A stretch of DNA of 64,000 nt, taken from NCBI RefSeq assembly GCF_017115165.1, contig NZ_JABXKF010000149.1, positions 23,040-87,039 of the forward strand, read 5' to 3'. A model generated the notes under the pieces. That model worked only from the letters and a program-made list of their open reading frames with translations. It made no database searches and was not told where the DNA came from. Positions within the stretch are counted from its first letter, which is position 1. Each line of letters opens with the position of its first letter. This document shows positions 21,746 to 31,821 of this stretch, piece by piece. This DNA comes from Nostoc sp. LPT. GTDB lineage: Bacteria; Cyanobacteriota; Cyanobacteriia; Cyanobacteriales; Nostocaceae. The translations under genes were made by a program, and so were the position numbers.

Positions 21746-24211
21746 GTGCTAATTATGAATGAGCAACCGAATTCAATGCCTCCCCTGCGCCGAAGTCTCA
21801 CTTCACAAGAAACTTGGGGGTTTGGTTTTAGCGGTTTGCTTTTATGGTTAGGGACGGCTCCTGCTATACATGCTGCACTAGGCCCGCAGGCGCTCTGCGT
21901 GTGGTTGCCTGGAACCATCATTGGCATATTGCTCAACCTCCAAGTTAAGCGGTTAGGGACATATTTCCCAGAGGTCGCTGGAGGCACCCCAAACTATATG
22001 ACCCGCTTGCTCCAGCGATTGCCAAACTTGGCTCGCTATGGGGCGATTGGCTACCTGCTCGGCTGGGTCTCTGTTCCGCCTATGGATGCGATTATTCTGA
22101 CCGATTTAATCAAGGCGAATCTGACTCCACTGGGCATTACCTGTCCAGAGACTCTACTCAGAATCGGGTTTACAGTTCTGCCCTTTATCGTTGCCTTTAG
22201 TGGAACTCGCACGCTAGGCATTTTGCACTCTTTCTTTGTATTTCCGGCGATCGGGTTTCTTCTCACCTTTTGTCTCCAAGGCATTGGTTGGTTGAGTTTT
22301 GCCCCCACTAGCCCTGGGGTGCTGCCCGATCTGGGAGCAGGCATTTCCCTGATCGATTGGATGAAATGGTTCTTTATCGCCGTCTATGCGGTTTATGGTT
22401 GCGAGACGACATCTTCATTTGTGGCAGATAGCCTCCAACCCAGCTTTACCCTACGGTGTTTGCAGGTGACTGCTGGATTGATTCCGATCGTCTATCTCGG
22501 TGGCTCATGGGTTTTAATGCGGTTAGCCACAGCCCCCGGATTAGGTGATAGCGCCTATCTCAATCTAGTGGCAGCAGCCCAACCCTTCTGGGGCGCATTC
22601 GCCCCCGCTCTTGTCACTTTTCTAATTACGTCAGGGTGTCTCCTTAGCTCTGCAACCCCTGTTTCTAACTGTCCCCGGATTTTGTATCAGTTAGCCAAAG
22701 ATGGCTACTTACCGCCCGTATTTGCCGTGTTGTCTCGCCGGGGAGTGTTTGAACCCAGCTTAATTTTTACCCTGGGGCTGAGTCTAATTTGCTTGGGGTG
22801 GGGCGATGTAGAACGGGTTGTGATGGTGACGGGCACTGGCTATCTGACTTCGATGATGGCAATTCACTTAGGTGAGTGGGTCAGTCGGCGGCGACCAGCA
22901 GCCCGATGGCCCTGGTGGTCGCTGGGTTTCTTTGGCATTGAAGCGATTGTTTTGGTAGTGGGCGGATTGGCATGGGGCTGGCAGGACTTAGCCATTGGAT
23001 TGCTCCTGCCTGGGCTGGTGAGCATAGCAGGCACTCAATTACCGCGTTTGAACGTCTCCCTGTTCCATCCCGATGGGTGGATGCAACGGTATCACCAGCA
23101 ACCCCATACCAGCAAAACAGATTGGTTGGCATTTCAGGTGATGATCTTAATTGGCTTAGTGTGCAGTGCGGTGAGTATTGGCTGGTGGGTGAGGGCGGGT
23201 TTAGATCAGGTGGGTGTGGGGCAACATGTCGCCTTGTTTAGCATTTTGTTAGTGACGGTTGCCTTCGTGGGAGTGGCGATCGCCTGTTGGACTAGTCTGC
23301 CCCAAATTGCTGCCATTACTGAAGCCCGAGAACAGGTCGAACGCACACTGCTGGATTTGCAACAAGCCCAAACGCAACTCGTGCAGGCAGAAAAAATGTC
23401 AGCATTGGGTAATTTAGTTGCTGGGGTTGCTCACGAGATGAATAATCCTTTGGGCTTTATTTCTGCTACTCTCCAACAAGCTAAACCCACGATTGCTGAT
23501 ATTATTGAACACCTGAAACTCTATCAAGAAAGTTTAATCAAACCGGGTGATGACATTAAAGACCACGCTGAATAAATTGACTTGGATTATAGCTTAAAAG
23601 ACTTGCCCAAAATGATTGATGGAATGGTCATGGCCTGCGATCGCCTGAAAAATGTCAGCACCAGTCTCCGCACTTTCTCCCGTGCAGATAAAGATTATAA
23701 AGTACCTTTTAATATCCATAAAGGCATTGATAGCACAATTTTAATTCTCAAACATCGCCTGAAAGCAAATGAACAACGTCCAGCCATTGAAGTGATAGCT
23801 GAGTATGGTAATTTACCTGAATTCAAGTGTTTCTCTGGGCAATTAAATCAGGTATTTATGAATATTCTGGCGAATGCTATTGACGCATTAGAAGAAGCCA
23901 ATTCTGGGCGGAGTTTTAGAGAAATTAAGGATAATCCCAACCAGATTATAATTACAACTTCAGTGGTAGATGAGAACGTAAAAATATCAATTGCTGATAA
24001 TGGTAACGGAATAAGTGAAGGAGTCAAAGAAAGAATATTTGACCATTTCTTTACTACAAAAGGAGTCGGGAAAGGTACGGGTTTAGGACTGGCGATCGCT
24101 CAGTCTATTGTGGTAGAAAAACATAACGGTTCACTGGTTGTGAATTCTACACTTGGTGAGGGAACTGAATTTGTCATTACCTTACCAATTCTGACTCAGA
24201 CTCAAAATTAA
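21746..24211 (+). pseudogene. APC-superfamily permease fused to histidine kinase, one in-frame TAA at 23573-23575 (or two ORFs 21746-23575 and 23582-24211)
   Basis: N-term multi-TM APC-like; QLVQAEKMSALGNLVAGVAHEMNNPLGFI H-box; after TAA the same frame resumes IDLDYSLKDLPKMIDGM...ADNGNGISEG...GKGTGLGLAI. Confidence 0.8.
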
Positions 24212-24610
24212 CTTGGTCGAGACTCTGAAATTCTTTAGTCATTATCTCTTCTACTAAATCGACTTCATCAATGACCCGATCAGCCGTTAAGAGTGCAAAA
24301 AAAGATAAACGTAAATTGGCAAAGGTATTAAATTTGTAATTTGTAATTAAAAAAGTCACATTAAATCTGGGTTTGGAGGTTTAAATTTGGTGGCGCATTT
24401 TAGAGAATTGGTATTACTGAGATTTTATACAAATTTGCTGTATAATATTACATTACGATGTGTAGGGGCACAGCAGTGCCCATTGGTGTCAACTTAAGGT
24501 TACGATCAGGCGCTGCATTGCTTACATCCATACCACGCGATCGCTGTCTTTATCCCCCTATATAGTATACAAAGACTACTATCTACATCTCTACTTACCA
24601 ATTAGATACA

Positions 24611-25150
24611 TTGAGCGACAATGCACAGATTATACGTTTGACGCTCAAAGAATTGGATCGAGTTGCACCGAATTCAATCGTACTTATCGTTAGCAAGAAG
24701 AGTAGATGTACTTACGCGGATTGCGTAGGCGTAGCCCGTCGTAGACATCGCTACTTCCACCAGAGCAGAAAACTTAATTTTCAGTTCGGGAACTGTTCTT
24801 GATACTGCCAAACTGAGATATCAACTTGGAAAGCAAATGAATGTTGCAAAACTTGACGTTCATGCTTATGTGATTAAAGAGCATGGAGACAGTGAATTTG
24901 TCGTTTGGTCTAGTGTATTTATTGGGGAATTCCGTTAACTGAATTTTCCACACCACAAGGAGTAACGCTAGAACAAATTCAGCAAGAGTACGCACAGTTA
25001 ACTCGTAAACGAGGCTATAACATTTTTGAACGCAAAGGAAATACTAGCTATGGTATATCAACAGTAGTTTGTTAGTTAGTTGATACCATCCTGCGAGATG
25101 AAATGCAAATATTTCCAGTATCGGTGAGAGCAGATTATAACTTTTTGTAA
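24611..25150 (+). pseudogene. ldh: L-lactate dehydrogenase pseudogene
   Basis: Frames read DNAQIIRLTLKELDRVAPNSIVLIVS; VDVLTRIA; SSGTVLDTAKLRYQLGKQMNVAKLDVHAYVIKEHGDSEFVVWSSVFIG; IPLTEFSTPQGVTLEQ; SYGISTVVCQLVDTILRDEMQIFPVSV. Confidence 0.85.
24723..24752. repeat. Dispersed repeat GCGTAGGCGTAGCCCGTCGTAGACATCGC, inside the ldh pseudogene
   Basis: Near-identical to 27434-27463. Confidence 0.75.
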
Positions 25151-25229
25151 AGATTGCCTAGGAAAATACGTAAAGTTATCTGCTTGATACAGAGAAATTA
25201 ATAGAAGTTTCCTTTAAGGATGAAATTAT

Positions 25230-26792
25230 ATGTCAGTATCAGCTTCTTTAGACCTGTCTAAAACTTTCTTCCTCAACAGCTTACTAGGAGCTAATCAGAC
25301 AATTTATTTAGATTTCGACGGCAATATCACCTCTGGTACTTCCTGGAACACAAGTGAACGTCCGGCTAACATTATCACCCCTGCCTTCGACTTCGACGGC
25401 AATACAGCATCCTTTAGCTCGGCTGAACTTGAAAGAATTCAGTATATCTGGCAGCGTGTCGCTGAGGATTTCAGCCCATTTAATGTTAATGTCACAACGC
25501 AGGCTCCAGCAGATATTAACGATCTGATTAAGAGCGCCAGTAATGATACTCGCTGGGGGGTGCGTGTTGCGATCGGCGGTAGCAGTTACGATTGGTATGG
25601 TAAAGGAGCCGCGGGAGTCGCCCGTGTTGGTTCTTTCAACTCGAATAGTGATACTCCTGCTTTTGTTTTTGCTGATGAAAATGTGTTCGGTGATGAGAAT
25701 GATACGGCTGATACTATCTCTCATGAAGTAGGTCATACGCTGGGACTCGAGCATGATGGACAAATAACCCCCGCTGAGGAATACTACTATGGACATGGTA
25801 GTGGAGAGACTGGCTGGAGACCGATCATGGGATCGGGGTATTACGACGAGCTAGTCCAGTGGAGTAAAGGCGAGTATGCTTCTGCTAACAATACTGAGGA
25901 CGATTTGCAAATTATTACAACCCAAAATGGGTTCACCTACCGAGCCGATGATTGTGGTGATACAATTGCGACAGCAAAGCCACTAACCATTTCTAGTACG
26001 TCTATCAGTGGTAGTGGCATCATTGAGCGCAATACAGATTTAGATTTTTATAGTTTTGTCACAGGTACTGGTCTAATTAGCTTGACAGTGAATCCTTTTA
26101 GTCGAGGGCCAAACTTAGACATTTTGGCAGAGCTATACAATTCTGCTGGTACCTTAATTGCATCGTCCAATCCAACAGATTTACTATCTGCAAGTATTAC
26201 AACAAATGTCGTTGCTGGAAATTATTACCTCAAAATTGATGGTATAGGAAAAGAAAATCCTCTTTTAACTGGCTACACGGATTACGGCAGTTTGGGGCAG
26301 TACTTTATCAGTGGTACTCTAAACTTTCCTAATATCCAGCGATGGGCAACTGGCCAAGGCGGGTTTTGGGATACTCAAAAATGGCTAGTCGGCGATTTTA
26401 ACGCAGATGGGAAAGATGATTTAGTCAACATCTTCAATGATGGGGGTCTAGCTAGTATCGATACTCACTTATCTAATGGTGAGAGTTTTGATAGCCTGCG
26501 CTGGGCAACTGGCCAAGGTGGGTTTTGGGATACTCAAAAATGGCTAGTCGGCGATTTTAACGCAGATGGGAAAGATGATTTAGTCAACATCTTCAATGAT
26601 GGGGGTCTAGCTAGTATCGATACTCACTTATCTAATGGTGAGAGTTTTGATAGCCTGCGCTGGGCAACTGGCCAAGGGGGGTTTGGGGATACTCAAAAAT
26701 GGCTAGTCGGCAATTTTAACGCAGACGGGAGAGATGATTTAGTCAACGTCTTCAATGATGGGGGTCTAGCTAGTATCGATATACTCATATAA
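25230..26792 (+). CDS. Secreted zinc-metalloprotease-like protein with pre-peptidase C-terminal-like domain and VCBS/FG-GAP-like repeats
   Basis: HEVGHTLGLEHDG; DLDFYSFVTGTG...; LVGDFNADGKDDLVNIFNDGG repeats. Confidence 0.85.
   Translation: MSVSASLDLSKTFFLNSLLGANQTIYLDFDGNITSGTSWNTSERPANIITPAFDFDGNTASFSSAELERIQYIWQRVAEDFSPFNVNVTTQAPADINDLIKSASNDTRWGVRVAIGGSSYDWYGKGAAGVARVGSFNSNSDTPAFVFADENVFGDENDTADTISHEVGHTLGLEHDGQITPAEEYYYGHGSGETGWRPIMGSGYYDELVQWSKGEYASANNTEDDLQIITTQNGFTYRADDCGDTIATAKPLTISSTSISGSGIIERNTDLDFYSFVTGTGLISLTVNPFSRGPNLDILAELYNSAGTLIASSNPTDLLSASITTNVVAGNYYLKIDGIGKENPLLTGYTDYGSLGQYFISGTLNFPNIQRWATGQGGFWDTQKWLVGDFNADGKDDLVNIFNDGGLASIDTHLSNGESFDSLRWATGQGGFWDTQKWLVGDFNADGKDDLVNIFNDGGLASIDTHLSNGESFDSLRWATGQGGFGDTQKWLVGNFNADGRDDLVNVFNDGGLASIDILI
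26344..26790 (+). repeat. 159-bp tandem coding repeat, about 2.8 copies
   Basis: GGGCAACTGGCCAAGG at 26344, 26503, 26662. Confidence 0.95.
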
Positions 26793-26883
26793 AAAACCAG
26801 ACTTTGGGATGAAATTGATAGCCAATAGGACTGTAAACCAATCAACACAACTGATTGATTAGACTTCTTGCATGATGAATCAA

Positions 26884-26982
26884 GACCCCTCACCCTAAAT
26901 CCCTCTCTCTCCCAAACTTGGGAGAGGGACTTTGAAGTTTACTCCCCTTCTCCCAATATTGGGAGAAGGGGTTGGGGACGGA
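26884..26982. repeat. Double-hairpin intergenic repeat, copy C (inverted)
   Basis: CCCTCTCCCAAACTTGGGAGAGGG and CCCCTTCTCCCAATATTGGGAGAAGGGG. Confidence 0.8.
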
Positions 26983-27433
26983 ACCATTAAATTTGAAAGT
27001 ACATTTACAGATGCAGGTTTGAAAAAATGGTGAATGAATGCTGAACTTGGAGCCAAAATAAGCAAGATTATCGAATTTATTGGCCGAAGTACATTTAGGG
27101 ATATTTTTTCACCTTCAGTAATTTTAGGTAAGCCTTCAGACCACTCTGGGAAAAACTACTTGTCTTCAATTCTGACTAAACCGAAGCGAGTATGGGCATC
27201 GGTTAAGCTGGTATAATCGCTTCCGTGATTGTTGCTGTCTGTGTCATAGCTTTTCTACCTTCCTGTGTATGCAAAACCCAGCCTTCGGGTGTTATAGGTT
27301 TTTTTACCTTTATATATAATGTGAAATTATTGTATCGGCTCAATTTTTTCTTTTTTCCACTACCCTGATTTATTGAGCGGATACTAGTGTCTAAAACGCT
27401 CAAAATCTAAGCTCAATAAAGGTTTGGGTAATA

Positions 27434-27463
27434 GCGTAGGCGTAGCCCGCTGTAGGCATCGCA
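27434..27463. repeat. Dispersed repeat GCGTAGGCGTAGCCCGCTGTAGGCATCGC
   Basis: Matches 24723-24752. Confidence 0.75.
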
Positions 27464-27550
27464 CTGCTTGTGAGAAATGCGGGTAAGGAATGGAATAATT
27501 CAATTAATTGCAAAACGCTGTTAGAGCGAAACTGCCAGAAAACTCCCTAA

Positions 27551-27580
27551 AAACAAAAAAAACCCGCCGTAGCGGGTTGC
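27551..27580 (-). terminator. Rho-independent terminator for the small minus-strand gene
   Basis: On minus strand GCAACCCGCTACGGCGGGTTTTTTTTG: GC-rich hairpin plus U-tract. Confidence 0.85.
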
Positions 27581-27611
27581 ACAACAAAACTATGAACAAT
27601 GAAAACTTGAT

Positions 27612-27767
27612 TTAGCTGGAATACCTCATTTCAGCTTCCAGTTGACGAATTAGCTGTTCGTCGCCTTTTGCTCTAGCTATTTCCAAGCGATGCTCTAGGC
27701 TTCTTTGAATATTGGCTCTGTGAGCTTCTCGTGATTTGCTTATGCTTTGTAGTCTATTTTGATTCAT
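27612..27767 (-). CDS. Unlisted 51-aa small helical protein
   Basis: MNQNRLQSISKSREAHRANIQRSLEHRLEIARAKGDEQLIRQLEAEMRYSS*, directly followed by a strong terminator. Confidence 0.7.
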   Translation of the reverse strand: MNQNRLQSISKSREAHRANIQRSLEHRLEIARAKGDEQLIRQLEAEMRYSS

Positions 27768-27875
27768 AGTGATTACCTGGTTTAATCTTTCAATTTATGT
27801 CTTCTATTCTTAACATAGCACACATTTTGTAGCTGTTGCTACAGAAAATATATTTTTTATATATTTTACCAAAAT

Positions 27876-28679
27876 ATGTCTAATAACCAGATAGATGAAC
27901 CACCACTCGTGACTTTACTGAGCGATTTCGGCGATCGCGATGTTTATGTAGGCATAATCAAGGGAGTCATAGCCCAAATCAACCCCAGACTGACAGTGGT
28001 AGACTTAACCCACCAAATTCCGCCGCAAGACATCAAAGCAGCCAGGTTCAGCCTGATGAATGCTTATGCCCATTTCCCAATTGGGACAGTGCATCTGGCA
28101 GTAGTAGATCCGGGTGTGGGAAGCAAGCGACGGGCGATCGCAGTAGAATTTGCTCAAGGGTTTTTGGTCGGGCCAGATAATGGTATATTCAGTGGCGTAC
28201 TCAGTCAAAGTCTGGCGATCGCAGCTGTCGAACTTACAAATCTTAATTATTGGCGAACTCCTCAACCAAGCAAGACTTTTCACGGTAGAGATATCTTTGC
28301 ACCAGTGGCAGCTAATCTTGCTAGTGGTGTCCCACTCAAACAGCTAGGACAAGAAATCGATCTAGTAAGTTTGGTAAAGCTGGATATAGGCAACTGCAAG
28401 CAGACAACAACTGGTGTAGTGGGTTGCATTCAATATATTGACCACTTTGGCAACCTAGTGAGTAACATTCCAGCGAGTTACGTGCAAAACAAAAGTTGGT
28501 ATGTGCAAGTTGCTGGATTGAGTGTACCAGGCTGTGAAACTTACAGTCAGGTCAAAGTGGGAGAGATAATAGCTTTAGTTGGCAGTCATGGCTGGGTAGA
28601 AATTGCCATTAATTGCGGACATGCTCACTCACAATTACAGATTAATTTACAAGATGCGTTAGAAGTCTTGTTTTTTTAA
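27876..28679 (+). CDS. SAM hydroxide adenosyltransferase (DUF62 / chlorinase-fluorinase family)
   Basis: LLSDFGDRDVYVGIIKGVI; DLTHQIPPQDI; VVDPGVGSKRRAIAV. Confidence 0.9.
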   Translation: MSNNQIDEPPLVTLLSDFGDRDVYVGIIKGVIAQINPRLTVVDLTHQIPPQDIKAARFSLMNAYAHFPIGTVHLAVVDPGVGSKRRAIAVEFAQGFLVGPDNGIFSGVLSQSLAIAAVELTNLNYWRTPQPSKTFHGRDIFAPVAANLASGVPLKQLGQEIDLVSLVKLDIGNCKQTTTGVVGCIQYIDHFGNLVSNIPASYVQNKSWYVQVAGLSVPGCETYSQVKVGEIIALVGSHGWVEIAINCGHAHSQLQINLQDALEVLFF

Positions 28680-29010
28680 GAAAATCAGACCAGTGAATAT
28701 TGCTAAAGTTAAGACAGTGAAAAAATACCAGGCTGCAAAGTGCCTGTTGGTGATTTGTGGTAAAGGCAAAGAAAGGGGAAAATTCTAGATATAAAACGGA
28801 GGTTGGGCAACTGCACACCACTTAAAAACAAGCATTTTCATTCACCGTAGGCAGTGCCAATTCGACAAAAATTTCCAGAAAGTAACTGCTAAAAGATGTA
28901 AGTTTAGGAATAGTGACATGAAGTTCGCCTTATTGCTCATAATAATAAAAGTAACCCTTGAGCAATTTCCCGTTGTACTCTACTAGAAAATCATAATTAT
29001 ATTCTTAGCT

Positions 29011-29667
29011 ATGACTACACAAACACTCTCTGCATCAGAAGTTTATCAAGGTCAGTTTGGGGAATTTACAATTACTCAGAGCGATCGCACTGGCGTAATG
29101 ATCTATCGCGCTGGGTTAATGGTAGCAGCACTGAGCTTTGCGATCGGCAGCGCTTTGATTTTACTCAACAATAACCCAACAGTTGTAACTTTACTGACAC
29201 CTCTATATGCTTGTTTTAGTCTCGCTCTTGGTGTAAGTTTATTTACCATCCATATCTATATGGCATCACTGCACCGAACGTTGCAAGTTTTTTGGGCGAT
29301 TGGTAGTATCGCATCAGTGATTCTGGCAATCACTAGTAGTGAACCTTTAGCTCTTGCTGTTTACAATCAGCCAATTACCTTATTTGGAGTTGGTTTTATT
29401 TTCGTAGCTTTGACAGGTATTTATTTTAAAGAGGCTTTTTGCTTCAATCGCCTGGAAACCAAAGTATTAACCCCAATTGTACCGCTACTGTTGTTAGGAC
29501 ATTTGGTAGGAATTTTACCAACTCAGGGAGAAAGCATTTTATTAGGAACTTGGGCGATATTATTTTTAGTGTTTGCCCTGCGAAAGACAGTCCAAGCAAT
29601 TCCTGCTGATATTGGAGATAAATCTGTGTTTACTTACTTGAAAGAACAACGTTTAGCTAAGGGTTAA
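29011..29667 (+). CDS. DUF2301-like integral membrane protein
   Basis: Multi-TM ORF, family recognised by pattern. Confidence 0.7.
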   Translation: MTTQTLSASEVYQGQFGEFTITQSDRTGVMIYRAGLMVAALSFAIGSALILLNNNPTVVTLLTPLYACFSLALGVSLFTIHIYMASLHRTLQVFWAIGSIASVILAITSSEPLALAVYNQPITLFGVGFIFVALTGIYFKEAFCFNRLETKVLTPIVPLLLLGHLVGILPTQGESILLGTWAILFLVFALRKTVQAIPADIGDKSVFTYLKEQRLAKG

Positions 29668-30356
29668 TGCGGAGAAAAAATCGTCGGTGTCAAAAATTTC
29701 CCAAAATCAAACTAATCAAACGCCAAGAAATGTGGACACTTACGGCTCAAGGGTGGGCGATTGCGATCACTTTGATTGTTTACTTAATATTTTTCACTAT
29801 TACTCATGTACACTCATTTCTTGCTGTAACTTCCCCGATCCAATCAGCAGAAGTATTAATTGTTGAAGGATGGCTACCAGATTACGCTATAGAAGAAGCT
29901 TTGACTGAATTTCAAAACGGTTCTTATCATCAAATAATTACTACTGGAGGTACATTAGGAAAAGGAAGTTATCTTACCGGATACAAGAACTTTGCAGACG
30001 TGTCGGCTGACACTTTCATAAAACTCGGTTTAGAAGCAGAAAAAGTAGTAGCTGTTCCGACACCTTTTGTGGTTAAGGATCGTAGTTATGCATCTGCTGC
30101 TGAATTTGAGCGTTGGCTATCCAATTCAAATTTAAAGATAGAATCAATTAATCTTTTTTCCTTGGACGTTCATGCCCGTAGGAGTTGGTTTCTTTTTAAA
30201 AAAATACTTACCCCTCAAATTAATGTTGGTGTGATTGCTGCCACAACGCAAGATTATAATCCAAACAAATGGTGGGGTTCTAGCGAAGGTGTGCGGACGG
30301 TTCTTGATGAAAGTATAGCTTATCTTTATGCACGGTTTTTGAATTGGAAAGCCTAA
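29667..30356 (+). CDS. YdcF/SanA (DUF218)-like membrane protein
   Basis: AEVLIVEGWLPDYAIEEAL, TTGGTLGKGSYL; starts at the stop of the previous ORF. Confidence 0.65.
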   Translation: MRRKNRRCQKFPKIKLIKRQEMWTLTAQGWAIAITLIVYLIFFTITHVHSFLAVTSPIQSAEVLIVEGWLPDYAIEEALTEFQNGSYHQIITTGGTLGKGSYLTGYKNFADVSADTFIKLGLEAEKVVAVPTPFVVKDRSYASAAEFERWLSNSNLKIESINLFSLDVHARRSWFLFKKILTPQINVGVIAATTQDYNPNKWWGSSEGVRTVLDESIAYLYARFLNWKA

Positions 30357-30455
30357 CAGTGATACAGCAGAAATATTAGCTTCGGAAGCGATTTAATTTT
30401 GAATTTTAGATTCTAGATTTTTCAGTCAATCCAAAATCCAAAATTCAAAATGGTA

Positions 30456-31595
30456 TTACTTACCCAGGATTTGTAATAATGCTTGCCGATAAATTTTCAG
30501 ACCCTCTGCATTCAGATGGTCGCCATCACTGGTCAAATTTTCTTTAAGAACATTATTTTCATATAATGGTGCTAGTCCGGCTGCGGCAACTGGCACTTTT
30601 TCTGTTTCAGCAACTTGATTAATCAGAACATTAATTTGTTCAACTCTAGCAAGTGGGGCTGCTACAGTTGGATCTGAGCTTGCTGCCACTGTCGAATAAA
30701 AAGCCGGAATCAGAAAAATCTCTTTAGTTCCCATTGTGCGAAGAAGTGCGATCGCCTCTTGGAGATTTTTGTTAAATAACTCATCACTAATTTTATACAA
30801 AGCATCATTTCCACCTATGGCAATAATGGCTTTTTCGCATTTCACCTTGGTAGGAATTAAACTTTTGAGTTGTTCTAGTAACGAGATTGTACTCAGACCA
30901 TTTAATCCAAAATTAAAAGTACCACTCCCAAGGGTATTGCCAAGTCCAGCCGAAATAGAATCGCCAAATAAGCAACCTGAGAACTGTTTATCCTGGGCGG
31001 CGAGTGTTTGATATTGTAGTGCAATTTTCCCTAAGGGTGAAGAACTTACATTGTCCTTCGGTGGTGCATCAGCAGAACTAGAAGAGGAATTTGCCATGCC
31101 GACTAGCTTCTGAATTTTTGACACGTCAATAACTAGTTGATTGCTGGGATAGGCTTGTAGAAAGCTGGCTATTCCTAGACCTTCTGGTGATTTTGCTCCG
31201 ATGATAATGGCAGATCGTAGCGCTTGTATACTAGCTTGATCGCGACGGGCGATCGCACCAGAAGCAAAAGATAAAATTTGCTTGCCCATTCCTGTATTTA
31301 TCAGCTTATCTAAAGCCACAATATCAAGCGACATTTTCACCTGAAGGGCTTCTTGGAACTTCTGTTTGTCTTTAGCGCTGAGGTAATGTAAGAAAGATTG
31401 CAGATCGGCAGAAACCTTTTGTGTCTCGCCATAGTTGCGTATATCTGCCACCGGGATCGATTGCTCAAACAATCCGTACCTGACGGTAACTTTTTCAGCT
31501 GCCAAACTAGGCGATAAACCAAGTCCACTATGCACCAGTAAAAATATTAAGCACCCAGATAGGCTTATTAGAAGACGATAGAAATATTTCATCAC
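30456..31595 (-). CDS. DUF1400-like domain fused to SGNH/GDSL hydrolase
   Basis: VRYGLFEQSIPVADIRNY...; GDSISAGLGN, IAIGGNDAL, SDGDHLNAEG. Confidence 0.75.
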   Translation of the reverse strand: MMKYFYRLLISLSGCLIFLLVHSGLGLSPSLAAEKVTVRYGLFEQSIPVADIRNYGETQKVSADLQSFLHYLSAKDKQKFQEALQVKMSLDIVALDKLINTGMGKQILSFASGAIARRDQASIQALRSAIIIGAKSPEGLGIASFLQAYPSNQLVIDVSKIQKLVGMANSSSSSADAPPKDNVSSSPLGKIALQYQTLAAQDKQFSGCLFGDSISAGLGNTLGSGTFNFGLNGLSTISLLEQLKSLIPTKVKCEKAIIAIGGNDALYKISDELFNKNLQEAIALLRTMGTKEIFLIPAFYSTVAASSDPTVAAPLARVEQINVLINQVAETEKVPVAAAGLAPLYENNVLKENLTSDGDHLNAEGLKIYRQALLQILGK

Positions 31596-31609
31596 AGAAG
31601 ATAAGAAGA

Positions 31610-31660
31610 TAGATAGTTAATAGTTAATAGTCAAGAGTCAAGAGTCAAAAGTCAAGAGGA
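31610..31660. repeat. Heptamer-type STRR (AGTTAAT / AGTCAAG)
   Basis: tagttaatagttaatagtcaagagtcaagagtcaaaagtcaagag. Confidence 0.7.
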
Positions 31661-31718
31661 ATTGGAAATTGGGAATTGGGGATTGGGAAGAGACAAGGAA
31701 GAAATTTGTTCAATAATT

Positions 31719-31766
31719 CTCCCTTGTCTCCCTTGTCCCCCCACTCCCCACTCCCCACTCCCCCTC
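31719..31766. repeat. Heptamer STRR (CCCACTC) and related C-rich repeats
   Basis: ctcccttgtctcccttgtccccccactccccactccccactcccc. Confidence 0.7.
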
Positions 31767-31821
31767 GCAACAGCCAACCCTAATTTGGGAATACTCAATA
31801 CAGTGGTGTGAGGATAGAAAT

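Noticed and set aside
24177-24359. Minus ORF overlapping the kinase 3' end
   Set aside because: Could be a tail of a lost gene, but no supporting homology; start lies in a repeat
27034-27403. Short ORFs 27034-27216(+) and 27203-27403(-)
   Set aside because: No motif, overlapping each other, AT-rich intergenic context
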